Part shown: piece by piece, positions 1 through 9,938 of the stretch | Layout: each line of letters opens with the position of its first letter | Position numbering within the stretch: position 1 is the first letter of the stretch | Assembly (NCBI GenBank): GCA_020226215.1 | Contig: CM035234.1 | Coordinates: forward strand, 17,946,713-18,010,712 | Source: Sindora glabra | Lineage: Eukaryota > Streptophyta > Magnoliopsida > Fabales > Fabaceae | Direction of reading: 5' to 3' | Length of the DNA: 64,000 nucleotides | Program-made: the position numbers and the translations under genes | The notes under the pieces: generated by a model | Database searches by the model: none | The model's input: only the letters and a program-made list of their open reading frames with translations | Told to the model about the DNA's origin: nothing

Positions 1-1240
1 ATAATGTTAATTTATGTACCCTCTATCAGAAGGAATTTGATTTCTAATTCTAGTTTAGATAATTGTGGTTATACCCTTTGGTAAGGAAGTGGAAAGATTG
101 AGATTCATAGTGATTTTGCTATTGTTGGTAATGTCACCTTACAAAATGATCCATATCATTTGAATTTAAAAGATTATCCTGTTGTATCTTCTGATATTCC
201 CATCAATGCTATAATTAGGCATAAATAACTTAGAATGAGTTAGAATTCTTCCATTTATGGGATCAATTTTAGGCCATTTTTCTAAAGAGAGATTAGAAAG
301 ATTGGTAAAATAAAGGTATGTTATTAGATTTAGATTTCTTAAAATTTTGAAATCTTTTCAATTGTGGGATTGAAAAGTAAATATGAGACCATATAATCCC
401 TAAAAGTTAGACTCTAGATCAATGAGTGGGTTCTTCATTAAGTACTGAATTGGATCAAGAGGTTATAGATTTTATTATCTCACTTATAGTATCAAGATAA
501 TCAAGTTTGATTGGACATTTTTATTCTGAGGATGGCTTGGATAGTGGGAGTTTAATGCTTAAGGCTATCAATTTATGTGACAAGGCCACCATTCTGCCTA
601 TACCTATTTTGATTCTCTCACCACTAGAGGAGATAATGTTGACATTTCAGTACAGATAAATAAAGATCCTTATGTTGAACAATCTAATCAGCTAGCCATT
701 AAGTTTAGATGTTCTCAAAGGATTTAGAGACTTGCAATATTATATGACTATATTGTGTACTTGTAGGAATTTTAATAAATTTATTAAAGTAATTTTGTCA
801 TCTTAGTGCTTTATGTTGATGACATTTTGTTGGCTAAGAACTCAGTTAATTTAGATGAGTCAAAAACGTATGTTATCATGTCATTTTGATCTTTGGCAAA
901 ACATCTTTTATTTTGAAATTTAGATCCATCGTGACAGAACTCATAGTATTTTGGGTTTGTACCAAGCCAATTTGATTGAATGGATGCTTGAAAGATTTAA
1001 ATGGATACTTGTGCGTCTAGTCCAATACCTATTTAGAAAGACAACACATTGTCTCAATGATAATGCCCTTAAGTTGATATTGAAAGGGCTGGAATAGATA
1101 AGATTCTCTACGCTTCCGCTATTAGTAATCTTATGCAAGCACAGGTTTGCATTCGTTTAGATATAGCTTTTGCTATTAGTGTGCTTGGAAGATACTCAAG
1201 TGAACCTAGGATGGATCATTGAAAAGTTACCAAGAAGGTT

Positions 1241-1477
1241 ATGAAGTACCCACAAAGTACCAAGAATCATATGTTGACTTGTAAACGATCTAACTTACTT
1301 GAGTATAATTATTACTTAAATACTGATCATGCCTTATACATAGATGATCGTAAGTCAACATTTAGATACATCTTTATGATGTTTGGAGGAGCTGTTTCAT
1401 GGGAAAGTGTTAAAGAAACACTCACAGCTACCTTAACAATGGAAGCAGAGTTTATCGCATATTATGAAGCCACTTGA
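1241..1477 (+). pseudogene. copia RNase H fragment
   Basis: This is the longest open piece of the copia pol remnant. It encodes a string resembling the RNase H core of plant copia elements, in which a Y-D-D-R-K-S-T block is followed by GGAVSWES and an A-T-L-T-M-E-A-E-F motif. The acidic E of the TMEAEF motif, a conserved RNase H residue in this family, is still present. The frame continues the pol order set by the YVDD motif upstream and is closed by a TGA at 1475-1477. In an intact element this domain would degrade the RNA strand of the RNA:DNA hybrid. The ATG at 1241 is only the first methionine in an interrupted frame, not a real start. Confidence 0.85.
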
Positions 1478-1860
1478 TAGGCTGTAAGGTTGAGGAAGTT
1501 GATATTTGGCATGCAATTAGTTAGTTCTATATTACGATCTCTACCAAATTTTATTGCGATAAGGCTTCTGTTTTGTACTTTTCTCAAAACAATAGGAATT
1601 CTAGACATATTGAACAATTTTTGTGTTAAACTCCTATTTGTTAGAGAGAAAAGATTGCTGAATTTCAGACTCACATTAAACATAGCCCTAGTGGAGACAT
1701 GCAAGGGATCCGTTGACTTAAGGCTTACCTATAGGAGTATTTAAAATCAAGTAACTCATATGGGTCTTGTTAAATTTTTTTTTTATGAAGTCTTAGTTTA
1801 GTGGGAGTCTGAGATATGCTTATCTTATTTTGTTGATATTTGTGACTAGTAATTGCTCAT

Positions 1861-2410
1861 TTTGAAACAATGGTGATATGTTTTATACATATATAAATCA
1901 TTTGCTTCCCTATCGGATTCAATGATTTTAAGTTATTTCTCTTACGATATGAGCTGTGGTCAAAAGATTAACTTTATATATATATTAAGTTCTTTTGGGA
2001 TTATGAGACATTAATTTTACATCACTTGTCTCCCTATCGGATTCAGTGATTCTGTATGGTCTCATTCCACTTATGCAATTATTGCTCAGTAACCTTATAA
2101 ATATATATATATCCAGTTCTTTGGGATTATGAGACATTAATTTAACATCACTTGTCTCCCTATCGGATTCAGTGATTCTGTATGGTCTCATTCCACTTTT
2201 GTAATTGTCACTCAGTTTGGATATTGAAACATTGGTAATATGTTTTATACATATATAAATCATTTGTTTCCCTATCGGATTCAATGATTTTAAGTTGTTT
2301 CTCTTCTGAGTTATAGTTGAAAGACTAAACGTTATTCTGTTCCTTTCAGATTATGAGATATTATACCATTGTCTCCTTATCGGATTCAGTGATTCTGTGT
2401 AATCTCATTC
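1861..2410 (+). repeat. Five-unit tandem repeat block with hairpins, between pol and polypurine tract
   Basis: Five copies of a core CCTATCGGATTCA (centred near 1914, 2037, 2163, 2276 and 2383) recur at 105-125 bp spacing. Units 1 and 4 are one subtype (A) and units 2, 3 and 5 another (B), giving the order A-B-B-A-B. In B units an outer stem ATGAGAC/GTCTCAT brackets the core (2003-2009 with 2059-2065; 2129-2135 with 2185-2191). In unit 5 both arms have changed together to ATGAGAT/ATCTCAT (2353-2359 with 2402-2408). An inner stem around the core also varies in step, with TCACT/AGTGA in units 2-3 and TCATT/AATGA in units 1 and 4. The block lies after the RNase H remnant and ends about 90 bp before the polypurine tract. 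Confidence 0.85.
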
Positions 2411-2496
2411 TCTGAATTAAGTTTATAGCTTAATGTATAACTAATTGCTTAATTATTGATGTTTTAATTATTCCATATAATTAATTAATGCTATCC

Positions 2497-2507
2497 AAGT
2501 GGGAGAT
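2497..2507 (+). other. Polypurine tract of the copia element
   Basis: The sequence AAGTGGGAGAT directly precedes the TGTTG that opens the LTR. This is the standard purine-rich plus-strand primer site of plant copia elements, and it fixes the left edge of the 3' LTR. Confidence 0.8.
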
Positions 2508-2987
2508 TGTTGTATTTAAAAATAAAATAATTAATTTTATTAGAAATATTATATGGATTAGCATTAATCAATTATTGAAATATTTATTTAAGTAATTAGT
2601 TTTGTATTTTAACATTAAGTATGGAATAGATTGGGCCCTAGTCTAATGTGTGTGATCCATGATAGGTTGGATCATGCATAAGCCCATATGGGTAGAGGTC
2701 CCAACTTACAGCCCTTTAGTGGTCAGTAGTTTCCTATCACAAGTCTGACCTTAAATAGAGAGATCAGGGTTATTATTTTGATACACAGAAAAATAAGGAT
2801 TCCCACTCTTTTGAATTTCTCTCTCTCTTTTCTCTCTATCTTGATAACCTAAGGGGCCAAGTAGGTTGTAATTCTACTCATCATCATTTAGATCAGTCAT
2901 GGTCTCATCAAATTATGGTCCAGGTACGCTCATAATTTTATTATGATTAATTACATATTTTTGTGATTTTAATTCATACTTCTAACA
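2508..2987 (+). repeat. 3' LTR of the copia element
   Basis: It opens with TGTTGTATTT immediately after the polypurine tract and closes with TTCTAACA, giving the expected TG...CA ends and a length of 480 bp. Inside are a possible TATA element (CTTAAATAGAG near 2750) and a CT-rich stretch near 2815-2840, both usual around LTR transcription starts. The boundary at 2987 is inferred from the TAACA end. The matching 5' LTR and the 5-bp target duplication cannot be checked because the element's left end is outside the window. Confidence 0.75.
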
Positions 2988-3504
2988 AAAAATGCATATA
3001 TCTGATAATCTAATGGCTTCGAATATCAGAATTTATCGTATGTAGATGAAATGATTGTGAAAATAACGTTATTTGATAACACACCGTAATTCTATTTTTT
3101 TTCCCTCAAAATTTTTTGTTTCAATGTTATTTTCTTTTCTTGGTAATTCTCTTCAATTTTTGAAAAGTACAACCTCCTCCCAACCCGGCTTAAGCCACAC
3201 ATCTTTTCAAATTATTATTAACATTGTTTAAATACCCGTTTAGTCTAGTAATGAAAATATTTAATTATTAGAATAATTGATTAATTTATTTTCACCGTTA
3301 TGTCAAGTAAATCTATATATCATTTTTTTATGATTAGTATCATCAATGAATAATTGATTATACATAATTTATTCTTATTTAAATTATATATAAAATAATT
3401 ACTTTTTATTAAATTATTAAAATGGATAATAAGATACATATGATTATATCAAAATTAATCATTTTTAAATCTCTTTTAGATTATGGCTTGCAAAAAAGTA
3501 TATG

Positions 3505-3506
<2 letters not shown>

Positions 3507-3574
<68 letters not shown>
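3507..3574. repeat. (TA)n microsatellite
   Basis: About 34 uninterrupted AT dinucleotides. The small open frames reading poly-Ile/Tyr across it are artefacts. Confidence 0.97.
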
Positions 3575-3576
<2 letters not shown>

Positions 3577-4540
3577 TTATTTATTTAAATTATTTTTCAC
3601 AAATAAGAAATTTCAATTTTTATAATTAAAATAAAATTTATATTTATATTGATATTTATTAATTTAAAAAATTATATATAATTAAATTATAAAATCAAGA
3701 AAATTGTTCATAAATTTAAAATAAAAAATGAGATTAGTACGAATATAAAATTTAAAACTTATACCATTGGAGAAAAGATAATGAAGGTAAAGGAGTAAAA
3801 AATGATATTAGTATTGTGTAATAAAATTTAAAATTTCTCTTTTTATAATCACAATTAAAAAATGAGTTATTTTGAATAATTTATTTTCTAATTGAGATTA
3901 TTACCTATCATTGATTATTGAAATTTTTAAAAAATTTAACCAAACTAAACTTGTAATTGTTATTCATAATTTTTAATTACTAAACTAAACTTGCATTTAA
4001 TGAGAAAAACACTATGGCCTCTCCCAAATTTCAATGAAACTACGCAGGCTTCTTATCAATTTTAAAACATACATAGATCTCCCTTAAAACACAAAGGAAT
4101 ATCACACTTCAATACAAATTTAATTTTTTTGTTCAATTACGAAACGGTGTGAAATTATGAATGTAGATTTTAAATATTAGAATATAAGATATTCTAAGTT
4201 TTATTTGTGCTAAAACATATGTTATAATAAAATTTAAATGGCTAAAACATGACTGATAAAAAAGTCAAATTTTAATATAAATATAATCATTTTTTATCCA
4301 TTTGAATTTAATCAAAACTTATTTAAAAACAAAGTATTTATAAATTTTTATATTGCTTAATCAACAATCGTCTTTTCACATATGAAATATTCAAATTTAA
4401 ATTTAAGTATAATACTTCTTTGTGTTTCAATAAAGATTTATGTAAATTTTAAAATTAGAGGGGAGTTTGTAATCTCATTTCTCTTATTTAATATTTCAGT
4501 AAAACAACATAAAAACGAGCTATTGATAATTCAAGGTCCA

Positions 4541-4582
4541 AGGTTTGAACTGAATAAGATGAGGTTTGAACTGAATAAGATG
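4541..4582. repeat. Perfect 21-bp tandem duplication (2 copies)
   Basis: A 21-bp unit starting AGGTTTGAACTG occupies 4541-4561 and is repeated without change at 4562-4582. The identity suggests a recent slippage event. Confidence 0.95.
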
Positions 4583-5080
4583 ACTGAAATAACAAGTAGA
4601 TATGGTGATTTTGTAGAGAAATTATCAATCTCATTACATCTATTTCTTTTGTATCTCTTCTTCTTGCCACTGTCCTTGTCTTTTTCTTCCTCCTAACAAG
4701 CTTCGGCTTGATTGGCATAAGCACATTTCATCACCAATCATCAATGATGTAAGACAATTTCTTGAAATTTAGGAATCGACTAACGGTGAAACTCACAATC
4801 ATCACTATTCCATAAAAGAAAATAAATTTAACTAAAAATATTGATGTAAATGGCAATTTCAATAGAATGATCAAATTATTATTTCATCTTAAAAGTTAAA
4901 AAATTTACATAAATAAGAATTAATTTTTAATTAATGAGACGATGAAAAATGTTTTAGATTATTAATATTTTAGTAGTATTATAACGACGAACACCTATAA
5001 CTCATACAGCATTTTGGAGTGAAATATTAGGTATTATAATGATAGCAATGATAAAATTCAAAACCCAAGAGAATGAATAG

Positions 5081-5441
5081 TAGGTTAGGCTGAGAAGTTT
5101 CTATTTGGCGAAATAAAACTAGCCAAATTTATTGTCGGAAGACAATAATTTGCGGAGAAATTATTGCATGTCTCACAAATTTATTGTACAAAAACAAAAA
5201 TTTCTATATCACACAACTGAAATAAACGGTTCAAATAATTTGTCCACGTGTCACATGTGGAAAAGACATTTTGGTCGTATTAATAGCACATACCCTACAT
5301 TTGCCGCTGGAAGTCTTTATTATTATTATATATACTATTTGATAGGCAGAATGGAAGCCATTGGAGTGAAGTTGTTCTACTGTTGAAAGGAGACGTAGAA
5401 TTGAAAGATACTAAGAACTATCATTTATTACAGGAAGTCAA
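5081..5441. other. Gene-free stretch with a G-box-like site; unassigned 84-codon frame
   Basis: An open frame runs 5132-5386 (+), but it is not recognised and has no family motif. CCACGTGTCACATGTGG near 5242-5258 contains CACGTG and CATGTG E/G-box cores in an imperfect palindrome. Whether this was ever a promoter is unknown. Confidence 0.4.
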
Positions 5442-5925
5442 TTGCATTAAATTGGAGGGTAATGTTAAGAAATATCCATCTTTTAAGGGTAAATATTTTT
5501 TTATCATTAAATTATATTTAATATATTAATTTTTTTTTTAATTTTAATTTGATATTTGAAAAAATATAATTTAATGATAAAATATTTAATCTTTTAAGAG
5601 GTGTAATAATTATAGCATTATCTTATATTGTAATTATATGTCAAAATAAATTACTAATTTTAAGAGGAGTAATAATTAACATTCACATTAGATTGATAAT
5701 TTCTCAGAACATAACATATAATGATACATTAATGATAAAATATATTACTATATTAGTAGTGGGTGATAAATTTTTCCTTTAATCTTAATGTTGAATGATA
5801 CTTAAACATTGAGTTAAATCAAAGTTAAACTCAGAAAGCGATAAAACAGTGTCCGGCTTCTTTCACACAATGCTTCTTATCATATTCTCTTTCGATGTCT
5901 TGATCTCAACAAAAGCTGCGTTCCA
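5442..5925. repeat. Direct duplication, copy A (~0.5 kb)
   Basis: It begins TTGCATTAAATTGGAGGG and ends near GCTGCGTTCCAA. It aligns along its length with 5948-6490. The conserved anchor near the end includes CTCAGAAAGCGAT and CAGTGTCCGGCTT. It is diverged in the AT-rich middle and non-coding. Confidence 0.88.
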
Positions 5926-5947
5926 ATATTATGTTTTGGCTAGCTAT

Positions 5948-6490
5948 TTGCATTAAATTGGAGGGTAATGTTAGGAAAGATCCGTCTCTTTAGGATGAAT
6001 ATTTTTAAGATTAAATTATATTTAATATCTTAAAATTTATTTTTTAATTTTAATCAATTTATTTTGATATTTAAAAAAAGATAAATCAACAATAAAATAT
6101 TTAATTTTTTAAGAAGTGTAATATCTATAACATTATCCTATATTGTAATTACATACCAAAATAAATTATTAATATGAGTAGAAGATTTTATAGTACATTA
6201 CTGATATATTGATATATCGATATATTATTAAATTTAACCACATATTAAATTGATATTCTCTTAAAATATATCATACAATAATATATTAATGATAAAATTT
6301 GATAATATACTAATATATTATTATATGATAAAGTTTTCCTTTAATTTTAATGTTGTATGATATTTAAACTTTGAGTTAAATCAAAGTCGAACTCAGAAAG
6401 CGATAGAACAGTGTCCGGCTTGTTCATACAGTACTTCTTATCATATACCCTTTCATTTGATGTCTTCATCTCAACAAGAGCTAAGTTCCA
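5948..6490. repeat. Direct duplication, copy B (~0.54 kb)
   Basis: Second copy of the 5442-5925 unit, starting TTGCATTAAATTGGAGGG and ending GCTAAGTTCCA. It has an AT-rich expansion near 6200-6320 (TATTGATATATCGATATATTA) that copy A lacks. The two copies are separated by only about 20 bp, so this is a tandem event with substantial later divergence. Confidence 0.88.
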
Positions 6491-7560
6491 TCCTGATGAA
6501 AGATCTAACAACGGTGGATATTTTTCTCAATCTCACTAAGTTCCCGTAATTTTATTAATTAATGCTAGGATTAATTTGAGATAAATTCTAATAACTGCTT
6601 GTTTGTAATTATTTTCTATTTAAATTAGAGTTATTATCAATTTACAGTTATTTTTTATTTTAAATTATTCTTTTATTTAAATTAAGATTCTTATGTCAAA
6701 AAAATTTTGTGATATATATTTCTATTGTGCAAGATTAAGGTAGAAGATAGAGTTGGTACTTGTAAACACTTTACAAATTAATTACTTAAAATCTTATAAT
6801 TTACTTTTTTTCTTAGTAATATTATTTGTATTGAGAGTGAAGTATATATATATATTGTATGTGAGCAAATATATCTCCATTAAGAAATTATTATAAAGTA
6901 TTTTGGATATATTTGGAATATAGATCTCAAAGTAATTAAATACTTTGCATTATTTCTTTTGATCGACTTTAGTAGATTTTATGTTTTGTTTTTGTTCATG
7001 AAATAGATTAGAAGCCGAATTATGTTAGCTTTTCTGGTTCAACTTGTTTTGATGGAAATATTTTTCACAAAAATATAATTATAAATTTTCAAAATAGTAA
7101 AAAATAATTTATATATTTAATATTGAATACAATAAGTTTGCTTAAAGATAACTTTTTTTTCAAAAAAAAATATTTTCTGACACTGTCATAAGAGAAATAC
7201 TTACTTAGGTACTGTCTATCACATTATCTTTAAGCATTGCTATTCAAATATTACCAACAAATAATGTGTGGGTTCATTTTATTTTATAATCAATTATGAG
7301 TTAACTTGACTTTCTCTTCCATCATAATTAATAATAAATTATTACTGATTTATTATTTATATTTAATTGATTATTAGATAAAATAAACTTCATTGAAAGT
7401 ATTTAAGTAATGATATCGAATAATGTAATAGATAATATCCATGTAAGTATTTCTCCAACCATAACATTAGGGATTTTTTTTAAATTACAAGATATAGAGA
7501 TACATGATTTTTTTTTTCATTTATATACATGAAAATAAGAATTTTTCTAAAAAAATTGAT
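6491..7560. other. Gene-free AT-rich stretch
   Basis: Only AT-rich sequence with homopolymer runs and short imperfect TA runs (6842-6856) is seen. No coding region, RNA gene or recognisable element was found. Confidence 0.55.
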
Positions 7561-7565
7561 AAAAA

Positions 7566-7925
7566 AAGGATATGTTTGAATATATTTTTATTTTTATATT
7601 TTTTAAAAAAATTTCTCTAAAATTATTTTTAAAAACTATTTTCTTGCTCTCAAAAATTATTTTTGGATTGAAGAAAAATCAAAATTAGTAAGTGGTTGAT
7701 ATTGTAAATAAGAAAATATTTTATTCAATCACAAAAATAATATCCAAAATAAGAAAACAAGTTTAGAAAATAATTAAAAGTTGTTTCTATTTTTCTATTT
7801 TTAAATTACATATTTAGAGAATAATTTTTAAAAATAAATTATGAAAATATATTACCAAATATATTCTTCTATTTTCAAAAATAAAAAATAAAAAAATATT
7901 TTTGAAAATAGAAAACAAATAGACC
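7566..7925. repeat. MITE-like element, GTTTG/ATTTTTATTTTT family, copy 1
   Basis: The left end reads GGATATGTTTGAATATATTT, and the right end, reversed, reads GGGTCTATTTGTTTTCTATT. Both continue into ATTTTTATTTTT-type arms, so the ends form an imperfect terminal inverted repeat around about 360 bp. A related element is at 35001-35286. It has no coding capacity. The superfamily was not determined, and the target duplication is unclear in this low-complexity context. Confidence 0.5.
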
Positions 7926-9420
7926 CAAAGTAATTTTCTTACTTTTTCGACTTTGAATTTTACCAACGTGCTTCCATTGCATCCGAAATTTCCCCAACAA
8001 TTCACTTCATTTAAAATTCAACTAATCTCTGATTCAAATTATGAATAATTATCAGACTTCCGGTCATTTATTTTTGAACATAGGAATTCTGTGATTTACT
8101 TGTTTTTATATTACAAATTATAATTTTTAATAAAAATGTTAAAAAATATAATTTTTTTCAGAAAATTACAAAAATATGTACTAATACATTTTTTTTCCAA
8201 TTACGTTAAACATAATCTAATCATCTTCAAGAAAGGTCTGAAGCACGTACTTTTAAATAAATAAATGTCCATCTTGCATGTACGTTTATTTTGGACATAT
8301 CATTGGAAATGGAGAGTTTTTTTATTTATTATTGGAATAGAGAAATAAAATGAGTTTGATATAGACATAAGTCAATAAAATAACTTTAATATAAACATAA
8401 GTCTTAATTAATATTTATTTTTATAATTATGATTAAAATAAAAATTACAAATAATTTTATTTTAATTAAAATTATTACCTATAATTAATTATTAAAAGAT
8501 TTTAAAAATACAACTAAATATTTTTAAGCAAATTTATAATTAATTATTTAACCTATAAACTAATTATGGAAGATTCAAAGTGTTTTATGATTATCAGGTC
8601 TTTAAAACCATCAACCAACATCCTTCCATAAATTATGTGAAACTGAAAGGCGACTTTTCAAGATCACAAGAAGACAAAATTACTATACAAATATATAATT
8701 TCGGCCTAAAATTATGAAACGTTGGCCATAAATTATATAAAATTATAGTTTTATCTATGAATAATAATTCATATAGGATTATTTTATCTCTCTATAATAT
8801 AATTTAGGTATAAAATTTTCTACACGAATCTTTATAAAAAAAATAAAATTATTTATATGAATTATTATTTAAAAATAAAATCATAATCTTAATTTAATTG
8901 AAGAATCATTTTATCAATATTTTATGATTTCAAAGATGAAATTATTGATTTTATTAAATTACAATGTATCTATATCTTAATGAGAGGACTCAATGTATAA
9001 TGAGTAATATCCTATCTTTTGATGGAGGATTAACTGCCTATTTATAAAGAATGTGTTAAAAGGTGTAAGTGTGAGAATCAAATGTCCAAATCAACATAGG
9101 TTCATATGTCCGACCGGCTGAGTGGTATTTATGTAGCCAAGAGCGCCTTTATTCAAGTGAAATACATGCAGTTTAGGTTTAGTTCGATCGGCTCAAATAA
9201 GTTTGAGCAGCTAAAATTTGCTTGTTGAGAATAAGGAAGTACTTGCAAATCCAAATAGGTGTTGTATCCGATCGGGTATGCATAATCTGAGCAAAATTCT
9301 TATTTCATATGACATTTAATTTAAATATTTTTATTTTTGTCTCTCTCTTTTCATTTTCCTTTTTATAATGTAATATTAAAAAGTGATTTTTCTATAAATT
9401 ATTTAAATAAAAATAGACCA
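7926..9420. other. Gene-free AT-rich stretch with one higher-GC fragment
   Basis: Mostly AT-rich. The part at 9100-9290 is less AT-rich and holds two related pieces, GTCCGACCGGCTGAG and GTTCGATCGGCTCAAAT, followed by CCGATCGGGTATG. It looks like a fragment of a TE terminus or LTR, but I cannot assign it. No open frame of note. Confidence 0.45.
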
Positions 9421-9429
9421 TATATAATT

Positions 9430-9928
9430 AGAGGTGTAAATAAATTGAGTTATTCGTGAACAGTTTGAGATCAATTCATAAAAAGTTCGATTCAAAATTG
9501 AATTTTAACAAGCCAAACTTAAATAAATTCGATTCGTCTATTAATTAAGCTAAACCTGCACTTTTTATTGTTCGGTTAGAATTGTTCACAAGTTTAAATA
9601 ATTTTAATATAAAGTATATTTTTATTTTTTATATTATATATAATATAAATATATAAAATTATTATAGGTTCGTTTAAACTTGCTTAAACTCGTTTAAGAT
9701 TAAATATAACATAAGTTAGAGTTTGAATTCAAATACTTAGAATTAATTAAAAATTTAGAATAAAGAATATAAAATTCGTTTAAGTTCAAATAAGTTCGTA
9801 TTTAAATCGGAGCTTTAGACTTGATGAGCTCGAATTTAAATTCAAACTTGTTTAATATTATCGAGCACGAGTTCGGACATGTAGATGTTCAACTCAAGTC
9901 TGCTCGATTTTGCTCGTTTGCATCTTTA
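9430..9928. mobile_element. MULE-like non-autonomous TIR element with ~10-bp target duplication
   Basis: The element begins AGAGGTGTAAATAAATTGAG and ends GCTCGTTTGCATCTTT. The end, reversed, gives AAAGATGCAAACGAGC, matching the start mainly by identities and transitions. It is flanked by an identical direct repeat ATATATAATTA (9420-9430 and 9928-9938). The 9-11 bp duplication size and the GAGCTCG-rich subterminal sequence (for example GATGAGCTCGAATTT near 9820) fit Mutator-like elements. It has no transposase frame. A relative of the same sequence type lies at 61717-62112. The AT-rich target makes the exact duplication length uncertain by one or two bases. Confidence 0.65.
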
Positions 9929-9938
9929 TATATAATTA

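Larger units (their letters stand above)
1..2987 (+). mobile_element. Decayed Ty1/copia retrotransposon, 3' part (pol remnants to 3' LTR)
   Basis: What is seen: scattered pol signatures in plant copia order on the + strand. The GAG-pre-integrase region (about 1-300) has a LYVPSIRRNLIS-like string and LGHFSKERLERLVK. Next come an SQRI-RP linker remnant (about 690-760), an RT catalytic motif LYVDDILLAKN at 809-841, an IHRDRTHSILGL block (about 925-965), an RNase H stretch (1290-1480) and a THMGLV end near 1755-1770. Most of the integrase core and the first half of RT are missing, and there are stops and frameshifts throughout. The tail has tandem repeats (1861-2410), a polypurine tract and one LTR. 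The 5' LTR and gag lie outside the window or are lost. Known: such elements make a single polyprotein for reverse transcription and integration. Inference: this copy is non-functional. The family name was not determined. Confidence 0.9.
2988..5080. other. Gene-free AT-rich stretch
   Basis: No coding region is recognised. The stretch holds a (TA)n microsatellite (3507-3574) and a perfect 21-bp tandem duplication at 4541-4582. The part at 3840-3990 (…ATTATTACCTATCATTGATTATTG…) resembles 8440-8540, suggesting a dispersed AT-rich repeat. The 104-codon open frame at 4382-4696 is built across the 21-bp duplication and ends in low-complexity residues. I see no evidence that it is a gene. Confidence 0.6.

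Noticed and set aside
1490..1744. 84-codon plus frame and the overlapping 80-codon minus frame (1462-1704)
   Set aside because: Out-of-frame reading of the copia RNase H and C-terminal region. The real similarity is in other frames, interrupted.
1985..2284. 99-codon minus frame with a repeated peptide (RPYRITESDRETSDVKLMSHNP twice, split by repeats)
   Set aside because: It arises because the frame crosses repeat units 2-4 on the antisense strand. The repeat itself is reported as DNA/RNA structure, not as a protein.
1861..2410. CRISPR-like array of short repeats
   Set aside because: Spacers are themselves repeated, units are diverged, and the context is a plant retrotransposon.
3422..3625. 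Open frames across (TA)n runs (also at 12195-12392 and 23567-23761)
   Set aside because: Poly-Ile/Tyr products of microsatellites, not genes.
4382..4696. 104-codon frame on the plus strand with an overlapping 78-codon minus frame
   Set aside because: Depends on a 21-bp tandem duplication and low-complexity Leu/Phe/Ser sequence. No domain and no splice context.
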